The notes under the pieces were generated by a model. It did no database searches, had not been told where the DNA came from, and saw only the letters and a program-made list of their open reading frames with translations. From Streptomyces sp. R44 (GTDB taxonomy: Bacteria > Actinomycetota > Actinomycetes > Streptomycetales > Streptomycetaceae), in contig NZ_CP163444.1 of assembly GCF_041053105.1 (NCBI RefSeq), positions 2,852,001 through 2,916,000 of the forward strand: 64,000 nucleotides of DNA, given 5' to 3'. Numbering within the stretch: position 1 is the first letter of the stretch; each line of letters opens with the position of its first letter. A program made the position numbers and the translations under genes. This document shows, piece by piece, positions 1 through 7,987 of the stretch.

Positions 1-513
1 CCCACCCCGTACCTCGCGCACCGTCTCGACACCGCCGCCGAGCTGTACCGCACGGGCAGGGTCCGGGTCCTCCTCGTCACCGGCGACAACAGCCGGACCG
101 CGTACGACGAGCCGAGCGCCATGCGCGCGTACCTCACCGCGCGCGGGGTGCCGGACGGCCGGATCGTCAGCGACTACGCGGGCTTCGACACCTGGGACTC
201 CTGCGTCCGCGCCCGGAAGGTCTTCGGCGTCGACCGGGCCGTCCTCGTCACCCAGGACTTCCACATCAAGCGGGCCGTCGCGCTGTGCGACCGCGCCGGG
301 GTCGACTCGTACGGGGTCGGCGTCCCCGAACCCCACGACCGCACCTGGTACTACGGCACCACCCGCGAGCTCTTCGCCGCCGGCAAGGCCGCCCTCGACG
401 CCGGGCTCCGCCCCGACCCGCACTTCCTCGGACCGCGCGAGGAGGGCATCGCCAAGGCGCTGGCCTCACCCGACACCGCCCGCCCCGCGGAGGGCATGGC
501 ACCGCGCCCGTAA
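1..513 (+). CDS. DUF218 (YdcF/SanA-like) protein, 5' end outside window
   Basis: The reading frame is open from base 1 to the TAA at 511-513, so the start lies upstream of the window. The visible 170 residues include a LLVTGDNS strand, an EPSAMRAYL helix, a D-Y-A-G-F-D-T-W-D-S segment and an LVTQDFHIKRA strand. These are the hallmarks of the DUF218/ElyC-SanA-YdcF fold. Characterised members are small envelope-associated proteins linked to cell-wall barrier function, but the reaction is unresolved. Any N-terminal membrane anchor would lie outside the window. The tail after about residue 140 is Pro/Ala-rich and probably disordered. The gene is followed 45 bp later by the nitrate reductase gene, which looks like a separate unit. 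Family assignment is firm; function is open. Confidence 0.8.
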   Translation, partial: PTPYLAHRLDTAAELYRTGRVRVLLVTGDNSRTAYDEPSAMRAYLTARGVPDGRIVSDYAGFDTWDSCVRARKVFGVDRAVLVTQDFHIKRAVALCDRAGVDSYGVGVPEPHDRTWYYGTTRELFAAGKAALDAGLRPDPHFLGPREEGIAKALASPDTARPAEGMAPRP

Positions 514-558
514 TACGCCGCGCCGCCCCGCGTAACACGCCGGACGCATCCTGGCGGC

Positions 559-2655
559 ATGCCCGACGCCGCCACCGTGCCCACCCACTGCCCCTACTGC
601 GCCCTGCAGTGCGGCATGTCGCTCCGCCCCACCGGCACCCCGGAGCTGCCCGCCGAGGTGGTCGAGCGGACCGACTTCCCCGTCAACCGGGGCGCCCTGT
701 GCGGCAAGGGCCGCACCGCCCCCTCCGTACTCTCCTCCCGGGTCAGGCTCACCGAGCCCCTGGTCCGACGCCCTGACACGGGGGCCCTGGAGCCCGCGTC
801 CTGGGAGGAGGCACTCGCCGCCGTCGCCGACGGGCTGCGCCGGACCCGCGCCGACCACGGTCCCGATGCCGTGGGGGTCTTCGGCGGCGGCGGCCTCACC
901 AACGAGAAGGCGTACACGCTCGGCAAGTTCGCCCGGCTCGTCCTCGCCACCTCGCAGATCGACTACAACGGACGCTTCTGCATGTCCTCCGCCGCGGCCG
1001 CGCACCAGCGGGCGTTCGGGCTCGACCGAGGGCTCCCCTTCCCCCTGGAGGACATCCCGAGGACCGGCTGCGTCATCCTCGTCGGCTCCAACCTCGCCGA
1101 GACCATGCCGCCCGCCCTGCGCTACCTCACGGAGCTGAAGGAGAACGGCGGGAAGCTGATCGTCGTCGACCCGCGCCGCACCCGCACCGCCGAGCAGGCC
1201 GATCTGCACCTCGCACCCCGCCCCGGGACGGATCTCGCGCTCGCCCTCGGCCTGCTGCACCTGGTGGTCGCCGAGGGGCGGGTGGACGAGGAGTTCGTCG
1301 CCGAGCGCACCGACGGCTGGGAGGCCGCCCGCGCCGGGGCCATGTCCCACTGGCCCGAGCAGGTCGAGCGGATCACGGGCATCCCCGTGCCGCAGCTCCG
1401 CGAGACCGTCGCGATGTTCTGCGACGCCGACAGCGGCATGGTCCTGACCGCCCGCGGACCCGAACAGCAGTCCAAGGGCACCGACACCGTCGGCGCCTGG
1501 ATCAACCTCTGCCTCGCCACCGGGCGGGCCGGCCGGCCGCTCAGCGGCTACGGCTGCCTCACCGGCCAGGGCAACGGCCAGGGCGGCCGCGAGCACGGCC
1601 AGAAGGCCGACCAGCTGCCCGGCTACCGCAAGCTCGACGACCCGGCCGCCCGCGCGCACGTCGCCGGGGTGTGGGGCGTCGCGCCGGAGTCGCTGCCGGG
1701 ACCCGGGCGGAGTGCGTACGAACTCCTCGACGCGCTCGGCGGCGAGGTGAAGGCGCTGCTCCTCATGGGCTCCAACCCGGTGGTCTCCGCGCCGCGCGCC
1801 GCGCACGTCGAGGGACGCCTCCGGTCGCTCGACTTCCTCGCCGTCGCCGACGTGGTGCTCTCCGAGACCGCCGAACTCGCCGACGTCGTCCTGCCCGTGA
1901 CCCAGTGGGCGGAGGAGACGGGGACGATGACCAACCTGGAGGGCCGGGTGCTGCTCCGCCGACGCGCCCTCACCGCGCCCGACGGCGTCCGCAGCGACCT
2001 GGAGGTGCTGCACGGGCTCGCCGGGCTGCTCGGCTGGGAGAAGGGCTTCCCGACCGATCCGGAGGAGGTCTTCGAGGAGCTGCGCCGCGCCTCGGCGGGC
2101 GGCCCCGCCGACTACGCGGGCATCAGCTACCGGCGGATCGAGGAGGAGCGGGGCGTCTTCTGGCCCTGCCCCGAGCCCGGGCACGCGGGGACGCCCCGGC
2201 TGTTCCTGGACCGGTTCGCGACGGCCGACGGGCGCGCCCGGTTCGTGCCGGTGGTGCACCGGGCGGCGGCCGAGGAGACGGACGCCGACTACCCGGTGGT
2301 CCTGACGACCGGCCGGGTGGTGTCCCAGTACCAGTCGGGGGCGCAGACCCGGCGGGTCGAGGAGCTGAACGCCGCCGCGCCCGGCCCCTTCGTGGAGCTG
2401 CACCCGCGGCTCGCCGAACGGCTCGGGGTCGCCGAGGGCGAGCGGATCGCGGTGGTCTCGCGGCGCGGGCGGGCCGTCGCCCCGGCCCGTATCACCGCGT
2501 CGATCCGGCCGGACACGGTCTTCATGCCGTTCCACTGGTACGGGGAGGGGCGGGCGAACACCCTGGTGAACCCGGCCCTCGACCCGGTCTCGCGGATGCC
2601 CGAGTTCAAGGTGTGCGCGGTGCGGCTCGAACCCGTGGAGGCTACGGGCGCATGA
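559..2655 (+). CDS. nasA: Assimilatory nitrate reductase catalytic subunit
   Basis: This 698-residue molybdopterin oxidoreductase reduces nitrate to nitrite in the cytoplasm, the first step of nitrate assimilation. Cys11, Cys14, Cys18 and Cys48 form the N-terminal [4Fe-4S] motif. The probable Mo ligand is Cys141, in N-G-R-F-C-M-S-S. The C-terminal molybdopterin-dinucleotide-binding domain is present (VLTTGRV and FMPFHWYGEGRAN stretches). There is no Tat signal, which fits an assimilatory rather than a periplasmic enzyme. The nitrite reductase genes lie about 11.5 kb downstream on the same strand, separated by unrelated genes, so the pathway is split in two. The 3' end overlaps the convergent CutA-GGCT gene by 14 bp. 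The nasA symbol rests on family and pathway context. Confidence 0.9.
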   Translation: MPDAATVPTHCPYCALQCGMSLRPTGTPELPAEVVERTDFPVNRGALCGKGRTAPSVLSSRVRLTEPLVRRPDTGALEPASWEEALAAVADGLRRTRADHGPDAVGVFGGGGLTNEKAYTLGKFARLVLATSQIDYNGRFCMSSAAAAHQRAFGLDRGLPFPLEDIPRTGCVILVGSNLAETMPPALRYLTELKENGGKLIVVDPRRTRTAEQADLHLAPRPGTDLALALGLLHLVVAEGRVDEEFVAERTDGWEAARAGAMSHWPEQVERITGIPVPQLRETVAMFCDADSGMVLTARGPEQQSKGTDTVGAWINLCLATGRAGRPLSGYGCLTGQGNGQGGREHGQKADQLPGYRKLDDPAARAHVAGVWGVAPESLPGPGRSAYELLDALGGEVKALLLMGSNPVVSAPRAAHVEGRLRSLDFLAVADVVLSETAELADVVLPVTQWAEETGTMTNLEGRVLLRRRALTAPDGVRSDLEVLHGLAGLLGWEKGFPTDPEEVFEELRRASAGGPADYAGISYRRIEEERGVFWPCPEPGHAGTPRLFLDRFATADGRARFVPVVHRAAAEETDADYPVVLTTGRVVSQYQSGAQTRRVEELNAAAPGPFVELHPRLAERLGVAEGERIAVVSRRGRAVAPARITASIRPDTVFMPFHWYGEGRANTLVNPALDPVSRMPEFKVCAVRLEPVEATGA

Positions 2656-3361
2656 ACCAGTCGCCGCTCTCGATGACCGGGCCCAGGGGCGCGTCCGGCG
2701 CCGCCAGGAACACCCAGGCGGAGACCCGCGCCCCGTCCCGTACCCGTACGACGTCCATCGCCACCCGCTCGTAGCCGACGGGCAGCTCCAGGCGGTCGAG
2801 CAGGCCGAACAGGTCGCTGTAGTCGCCGGAGGAGGGCGTGAGCAGGGTGCCGACGACCCGGCCCTCGGCGGCCGGGACGACGTACGGATAGCCCGGTCCG
2901 TCGTGCAGGACGGCCCCGTGCAGCACGGCGTCCGCCTCGGTGCCGATCCGGCCGGCGAGGAACCGGTCGTGGTTGTACGCGCCCGGGCGCAGCGTCCCGT
3001 ACACGAAGAACGGCCGCTCGTCGGGGGCCGGGGTCTCGATCTCCGCGGCTCCGGCGGTCTCCCGCTCGACCCACCGGGCGTACCCCTCGCTGACCCGGGT
3101 CACCCGGGTGGCGAGGATCTCGGGCGTCTCGTAGTCGTGGGCGGCGAGGAGGTGGGCCTCCAGGGCCTGGTAGCGGGCCTCGGTGGTCTTGAACACCACC
3201 TCCCACTCCTCGGCGGTCTCGATGGCTCCGTGCCAGTGGTAGACGGAGGTGACGGGTCCCGAGATCTGCGCGCAGGCGACGAGGCGGGCCTCGACGGCGC
3301 CGCGCGCCAGGGCGTCGGCCTTGGCGCGGGCGTCGGTGGTGGTGCGGACGGTGACGATCAC
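2642..3361 (-). CDS. CutA1 - gamma-glutamylcyclotransferase (AIG2-like) fusion protein
   Basis: This 239-residue protein has two domains. Residues 1 to about 105 match CutA1, the small trimeric protein of divalent-cation tolerance (VACAQI, SVYHWHG and WEVVFKTT segments). After a short acidic linker, residues from about 118 match the GGCT/AIG2 fold, opening with the diagnostic F-V-Y-G-T-L-R-P. GGCT proteins act on gamma-glutamyl compounds, but whether this one is catalytic is not visible. The GTG at 3361 was chosen because it overlaps the TGA of the upstream ABC gene (GTGA, 3358-3361), implying coupled translation, and because CutA homology begins there. The protein may support redox or metal homeostasis alongside the exporter; that is inference. 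Confidence 0.85.
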   Translation of the reverse strand: MIVTVRTTTDARAKADALARGAVEARLVACAQISGPVTSVYHWHGAIETAEEWEVVFKTTEARYQALEAHLLAAHDYETPEILATRVTRVSEGYARWVERETAGAAEIETPAPDERPFFVYGTLRPGAYNHDRFLAGRIGTEADAVLHGAVLHDGPGYPYVVPAAEGRVVGTLLTPSSGDYSDLFGLLDRLELPVGYERVAMDVVRVRDGARVSAWVFLAAPDAPLGPVIESGDWFMRP

Positions 3362-5236
3362 GTCTCCACCGTACGGGCGAACTGGGCGGCGTGCAGCCGG
3401 GCGTAGGCGCCTCCGGTGGCGAGGAGTTCCTCGTGGGTGCCCTGCTCGGCGATCGCGCCCCTGTCCATGACCAGGATGGTGTCGGCGTCGCGGATGGTGG
3501 AGAGCCGGTGGGCGACGACGAAGCTGGTGCGGCCGGCCCGCAGGGAGGTCATGGCCTGCTGGACGAGGCGTTCGGTGCGGGTGTCGACGGAGCTGGTGGC
3601 CTCGTCGAGGACGAGGATCACCGGGTCGGAGAGGAAGGCGCGGGCGAGGGTGACCAGCTGCTTCTCGCCGGCGCTGAGGCCGCCGCCGTCCTCGTCGAGG
3701 ACGGTGTCGTAGCCGTCGGGCAGGGTGCGGACGAAGCGGTCGGCGTGGGCGGCCTTCGCGGCGGCGACGATCCGCTCGCGGGAGACCTCTCCGGGGACTC
3801 CGTAGGCGATGTTGTCGGCGATGGTGCCGCCGAAGAGCCAGGTATCCTGGAGGACCATGCCGGTGGCGGAGCGCAGCTCCTCGCGGGTCATGGCGGCGGT
3901 GTCGACGCCGTCGAGGGTGATCCGGCCGCCGGTGACCTCGTGGAAGCGCATGAGGAGGTTGACCAGGGTCGTCTTGCCGGCGCCGGTGGGGCCGACGATG
4001 GCGACGGTCCGGCCGGGTTCGACGGTGAGCGACAGGTCCTCGATGAGCGGCCTGCCGTCCTCGTAGCGGAAGGCGACCTTCTCGAAGGAGACCCGGCCGC
4101 GGAGTGCGGCGGGCTTCTTCGGCTCGGCCGGTTCCGGGGACTCCTCCTCGGCGTCGAGGAGGTCGAAGACCCGCTCGGCGGAGGCCACTCCGGACTGGAG
4201 GAGGTTGGCCATGGCGGCGACCTGGTTGATGGGGCCGTTGAAGTCGTACGAGTACTGGATGAAGGCCTGCACGTCGCCGACGGTCAGCGTCCCGCTCGCC
4301 ACCCGCAGTCCGCCGACGACGGCGACGACGACGTAGTTGAGGTTGCCGACGAGGGTCAGGGCGGGCTGGATGAAGCCGGAGACGAACTGGGCGCGGAAGC
4401 TCGCCCGGTAGAGCTCCTCGCCGAGCTCGTCGAAGCGGCGCACGGCCTCGGCGCGGCGGCCGAAGGCGACGACCTCGGTGTGGCCGGTGATCATCTCCTC
4501 GACGTGGCTGCCGAGCCGGCCGGTGACGGCCCACTGCTTCACGAACTGCGGCTGGGCGCGCTTGCCGACGAAGGTCGCGACGGCGACCGAGACGGGCACG
4601 GTGGCGAGGGCGACGAGGGCGAGGACCGGGGAGATCCAGAACATCATCACGAGGACCCCGGCCAGCGTGAGCAGGGCGCGCGTCATCTGGCTGAAGGCCT
4701 GCTGGAGGGTCTGGGTGATGTTGTCGATGTCGTTGGTGGTGCGGGAGAGGACCTCGCCGCGGGGCTGTCCGTCGAGGTAGGTGAGGGGCAGCCTGGCGAG
4801 TTTGTGCTGGGCCCGTTCGCGGAGGCGGTGTCCGGCGCGCTGGACGACGGTGGTGGCGATCCGGAGCTGGACCCAGGTGAGGGCGGAGGAGCCGGTGACG
4901 ACGGCGACGGAGAGGGCGAGGATCCGGCCGACGGCGGCGAAGTCGACGCCGGTGGTCCCGCTCGCCCCGGTGATGACGAGGTCGGTGGCGCGGCCGAGGA
5001 GGAGGGGGCCGAGGACGGAGAGGGAGACGGCGGCGGTGCCCGCGGCGAGGACGGCGAGGAGGAGGGCCCGGTCGGGGGCGAGGGTGCGCAGGAGGCGGAG
5101 GCCGGAGGAGCGGAAGGAGAGGGAGCGTTCGAGGGAGGGGGGGCGAGGCCGGGACCGCGCTGGGGGGGGGGGGGGGGCGGTGCGGGCGGGGGTCTTCGCG
5201 GGGCTCGGGGCGCGGGGTGACGGTCGCCGTGCTCAT
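3358..5236 (-). CDS. ABC exporter half-transporter, frame-shifted at a C16 tract
   Basis: This is the second half of a type IV (MsbA/LmrA-like) ABC exporter. From residue 4686 onward one frame encodes the rest of the transmembrane domain and a complete ATPase: Walker A GPTGAGKTT, signature LSAGEKQ, Walker B VILVLDEAT and the H-loop AHRLST. Upstream, the same frame encodes sensible transmembrane sequence back to about 5161, but the only start (ATG at 5236, overlapping the previous stop as ATGA) is in another frame. The two frames meet at a run of 16 C on the coding strand (5162-5177). With 15 C the gene would encode 625 residues, the normal length. Either the assembly has one base too many, or the tract is a slippage site. 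I see no alternative start just below the tract. Confidence 0.85.
5162..5177. repeat. Homopolymer G16/C16 inside the ABC exporter gene
   Basis: Sixteen consecutive G on the + strand (C on the coding strand) lie about 20 codons into the second exporter gene, in a Pro-rich, poorly constrained N-terminal stretch. The tract length decides whether the exporter is in frame: 15 restores it, 16 does not. Such tracts are prone both to polymerase slippage in cells and to sequencing error. Confidence 0.95.
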
Positions 5237-6966
5237 GCGGCTTCCTCCTCGGTGAGCTGGGAGAGGACGATCTCCCGGTAGGTGGGGTTGTCCCGCATGA
5301 GGGACGTGTGGGTGCCGGTGCCGACGGTGCGGCCGTGGTCGAGGACGACGATCCGGTCGGCGTGCCGGATGGTGGAGACGCGCTGGGCGACGATGACGAC
5401 GGTCGCGTCGGCGGTCTCCTCGCGCAGGGCGCCGCGGAGCCGGGCGTCGGTGCGGGGGTCGAGGGCGGAGAAGGAGTCGTCGAAGAGGTAGACGCGGGGG
5501 CGGGCGACGAGCACGCGGGCGATGGCGAGGCGCTGGCGCTGGCCGCCGGAGAAGTTGGTGCCGCCCTGGGAGACGGGGGCGTCGAGGCCGTCGTCGAGCG
5601 CGCGGACGAAGTCGGCGGCCTGGGCGACCTCCAGGGCGTGCCAGAGCTCCTCGTCGGTGGCGTCGGGTCGGCCGTAGCGGAGGTTCGTCGCCACCGTGCC
5701 GGAGAAGAGGTACGGCTTCTGGGGGACGAGTCCGACGGTCCGTGCCATCAGTTCCGGGTCGACCTGCCGGACGTCGACGCCGTCGACGAGGACCTCGCCG
5801 TCGGTGGCGTCGAAGAGCCGGGGCACGAGCCCGAGGAGGGTCGACTTGCCGCTGCCGGTGGAGCCGACGACGGCGGTGGTCTCGCCGGGGCGGGCGACGA
5901 GCCCGATGTCGTGGAGGACGGACTCCTCGGCACCCGGGTAGCGGAAGCCGACGCCGTCGAGGTCGAGGCGGCCGGTGCCCGGGAGGGCCCGGACGGGGTG
6001 GGCGGGCGGGGTGACGGAGGAGCGGGTGTCGAGGACCTCGCGGACGCGCTCGGCGCCGGCTTCGGCGCGCGGCATGTGCATGAGCAGGAAGAGGACCATC
6101 ATCACGGACATGGAGGTCTGGAGGAGGTAGCCGAGGAAGGCGACGAGGCCGCCCGGCTGGAGGGCGCCGGCGTCGATGCGGTGGGCGCCGACGTACACGA
6201 GGGCGACGGTCGTGAGCTGCCAGACGATCAGGACCGTCGGGAACATGAGGGCCTGGAGCCGGCCGGCCTTGAGGCCGACGGTGAGGAGTTCGTCGTTGGC
6301 CTCGGCGAATCGTTCCCGCTCGTGGCGGTCGCGGACGAAGGCGCGGACGACCCGGACGCCCGTGATCTGTTCGCGCAGCACGCGGTTGGCCCGGTCGACG
6401 CGCTCCTGCATGCCGCGGAAGAGGGGCCGCATGCGCAGCACGACGGTGCCGACGGCGCCGGTCATCACGGGCACGAAGGCGAACAGGACGAGCGCGAGCG
6501 GCACGTCCTGGCGCAGGGCCATGACGAGTCCGCCGGCGCAGAGCAGCGGGGCGGCGACCAGCATGGTGAGGACGAGGACGGTGAAGGTCTGGATCTGCTG
6601 GACGTCGTTGGTGGTGCGGGTGATGAGGGAGGCGGCGCCGAAACGGCCGCGCTCGCGGGCGGAGAAGTCCTGGACCCGGCGGAAGACCTCGGAGCGCAGG
6701 TCGCGGGCGGCGCCCATGGCGACCTTGGCGCCGGTGTAGGTGGCGGCGGCGGCCGCGGCGGCCTGGAGGAGGGTGACCGCGATCATCGCGGCGCCGCCGG
6801 AGAGGACGCGGCCGGTGTCGCCGCGCAGGACGCCGTGGTCGATGACGCCGGCGTTGAGGGTGGGCAGGGCGAGGGAGGCGAGGGTCTGGACGAGCTGGAG
6901 GGCGACGAGGAGGACGAGGAGGGTCCGGTACGGCCGGAGGCGGGGGACGAGCAGTCGGAACAGCAT
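5233..6966 (-). CDS. ABC exporter half-transporter, TMD-NBD
   Basis: This 577-residue protein is the first half of a probable heterodimeric ABC exporter. It has an N-terminal six-helix membrane domain starting MLFRLLVPRLRPYR, then an ATPase with Walker A STGSGKST, signature NFSGGQRQR, Walker B VYLFDDSFS and the H-loop AQRVST. The Walker B has Asp where most ATPases carry the catalytic Glu (D-D rather than D-E). The partner gene has the canonical D-E, as in asymmetric heterodimeric exporters. The ATG at 6966 follows a SoxR-like operator and promoter by only about 10 nt of leader. The stop overlaps the partner's start (ATGA). The substrate is unknown; the operator suggests induction by redox-active compounds. 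Confidence 0.9.
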   Translation of the reverse strand: MLFRLLVPRLRPYRTLLVLLVALQLVQTLASLALPTLNAGVIDHGVLRGDTGRVLSGGAAMIAVTLLQAAAAAAATYTGAKVAMGAARDLRSEVFRRVQDFSARERGRFGAASLITRTTNDVQQIQTFTVLVLTMLVAAPLLCAGGLVMALRQDVPLALVLFAFVPVMTGAVGTVVLRMRPLFRGMQERVDRANRVLREQITGVRVVRAFVRDRHERERFAEANDELLTVGLKAGRLQALMFPTVLIVWQLTTVALVYVGAHRIDAGALQPGGLVAFLGYLLQTSMSVMMVLFLLMHMPRAEAGAERVREVLDTRSSVTPPAHPVRALPGTGRLDLDGVGFRYPGAEESVLHDIGLVARPGETTAVVGSTGSGKSTLLGLVPRLFDATDGEVLVDGVDVRQVDPELMARTVGLVPQKPYLFSGTVATNLRYGRPDATDEELWHALEVAQAADFVRALDDGLDAPVSQGGTNFSGGQRQRLAIARVLVARPRVYLFDDSFSALDPRTDARLRGALREETADATVVIVAQRVSTIRHADRIVVLDHGRTVGTGTHTSLMRDNPTYREIVLSQLTEEEAA

Positions 6967-6976
6967 GCCGAGGATC

Positions 6977-7004
6977 GTGATACCTCAAGTTTGGTTGAGG
7001 TCAA
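6977..7004 (-). promoter_or_regulatory. SoxR-like (MerR-family) operator and promoter of the ABC exporter
   Basis: The interval contains ACCTCAAGTTTGGTTGAGGT at 6982-7001, with perfect 7-bp arms. Its core is very close to the SoxR box (CCTCAAG/CTTGAGG). On the - strand a -35 TTGACC (6999-7004) and a -10 TATCAC (6977-6982) flank the dyad, the usual layout for MerR-type activation by DNA distortion. The predicted transcript begins only a few bases before the ATG at 6966. No merR or soxR gene is adjacent, so the regulator would act in trans. Confidence 0.65.
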
Positions 7005-7016
7005 GTGCGGCCCACG

Positions 7017-7148
7017 GGGACCCGCGATCGAAGCCGCGCACGATCCGCCGGGACCCGCGATCGAAGCCGCGCACGGTCCGCCGGGACCCGCGATCGGGGC
7101 CGCGCACGGTCCGCCGGGACCCGCGATCGAGGCCGCGCGCGGCCCGGA
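7017..7148. repeat. Four tandem copies of a 33-bp unit
   Basis: Units start at 7017, 7050, 7083 and 7116 and read gggacccgcgatcg(a/g).. followed by ..gccgcgcacg(g/a)tccgcc. The first three are nearly identical and the fourth diverges at its end. They fill the divergent region between the ABC exporter promoter and the aminotransferase gene. Each copy contains CGCGATCG. No gene was recognised in them. Confidence 0.9.
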
Positions 7149-7198
7149 GGAGAACCCGGCAGAGGCCAAGTGCCGTACGGGCGCCGTACGGTGAAGGC

Positions 7199-7966
7199 AT
7201 GACGACACCTCCCCCGCACATCGAGATCGACGGAACCCCGGCGGCCGATCCGGAGCTCCTCGCGGCCCTCATGAGCGGCTACGGGCACTTCACGGCGATG
7301 CAGGTACGGGACGGGCGCGTGCGGGGCCTCGCACTCCACCTCGACCGGCTCGACCGCTCGACCCGCGAGCTCTTCGACCGGAAGCTGGACGGCGAGCGGG
7401 TGCGCGGGCTCGTCACCGGCGCCCTCGCGAACGCCGGGCGGCGAGACGCCTCGGTCCGGGTGTACGTGTACCCGGGCGTCCGCACCGCGGTGACCGTCGC
7501 CGACCCGGCCCCCGACGGCCCCGGCGCCCCGCAGCGCCTGACGACCGTCGACTACTGGCGGCCCGCGCCGCACATCAAGCACCTGGGCGGCTTCGGGCAG
7601 CGCTTCCACGGCGAGGCGGCCCGCCGGGCGGGCTTCGACGAGGCCCTGCTGACCTCCCCGTACGGCGAGGTGGCCGAGGGCGCGGTCACCAACATCGCCT
7701 TCTGGGACGGCACTTCGGTGGTCTGGCCGTCGGCGCCCTGCCTCGCCGGCATCACCATGGCCCTCCTGGAGCCGCGGCTGCCCTCGGTCCGGCGCCCGGT
7801 CACGCTGGCCGATCTCCCGGGCTTCCGGGCCGCGTTCGTGACCAACTCCCGGACGATCGCGCCCGTGACGGCGATCGACGAGACGGCGTTCGCGGTGGAC
7901 GAGGAGCTGATGGGGCGGGTGTACTCGGCGTACGACTCCGTGGAGCGGGACAGGCTCCAGGGCTAG
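7199..7966 (+). CDS. Aminotransferase class IV (PLP-dependent) family protein
   Basis: This 255-residue protein belongs to the fold-type IV PLP enzymes (branched-chain or D-amino-acid aminotransferase, or aminodeoxychorismate lyase). The probable Schiff-base lysine is Lys127 in H-I-K-H-L-G. The EVAEGAVTNIAFWDG segment matches the conserved E-x-x-x-x-N cofactor-binding region, and P-C-L-A-G-I-T is the typical C-terminal phosphate-site turn. Which reaction it performs cannot be told from sequence; many Streptomyces proteins of this length are annotated only as class IV aminotransferases. The ATG at 7199 was chosen because the family N-terminus begins there and the frame upstream is repeat DNA. 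The next gene starts 21 bp downstream but has no obvious metabolic link. Confidence 0.85.
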   Translation: MTTPPPHIEIDGTPAADPELLAALMSGYGHFTAMQVRDGRVRGLALHLDRLDRSTRELFDRKLDGERVRGLVTGALANAGRRDASVRVYVYPGVRTAVTVADPAPDGPGAPQRLTTVDYWRPAPHIKHLGGFGQRFHGEAARRAGFDEALLTSPYGEVAEGAVTNIAFWDGTSVVWPSAPCLAGITMALLEPRLPSVRRPVTLADLPGFRAAFVTNSRTIAPVTAIDETAFAVDEELMGRVYSAYDSVERDRLQG

Positions 7967-7987
7967 CGGGACGGGGGGATCACCGAG

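Noticed and set aside
466..2535. 689-codon open frame antisense to nasA
   Set aside because: It lies opposite a clear molybdoenzyme gene, has low-complexity Gly/Arg/Pro composition and no family features; it is a GC-bias shadow.
2642..6988. Single 1448-codon open frame on the - strand
   Set aside because: Only its last 239 codons (CutA-GGCT) are real. Most of the rest is Arg/Pro-rich out-of-frame reading of the two ABC genes, open only because stop codons are rare.
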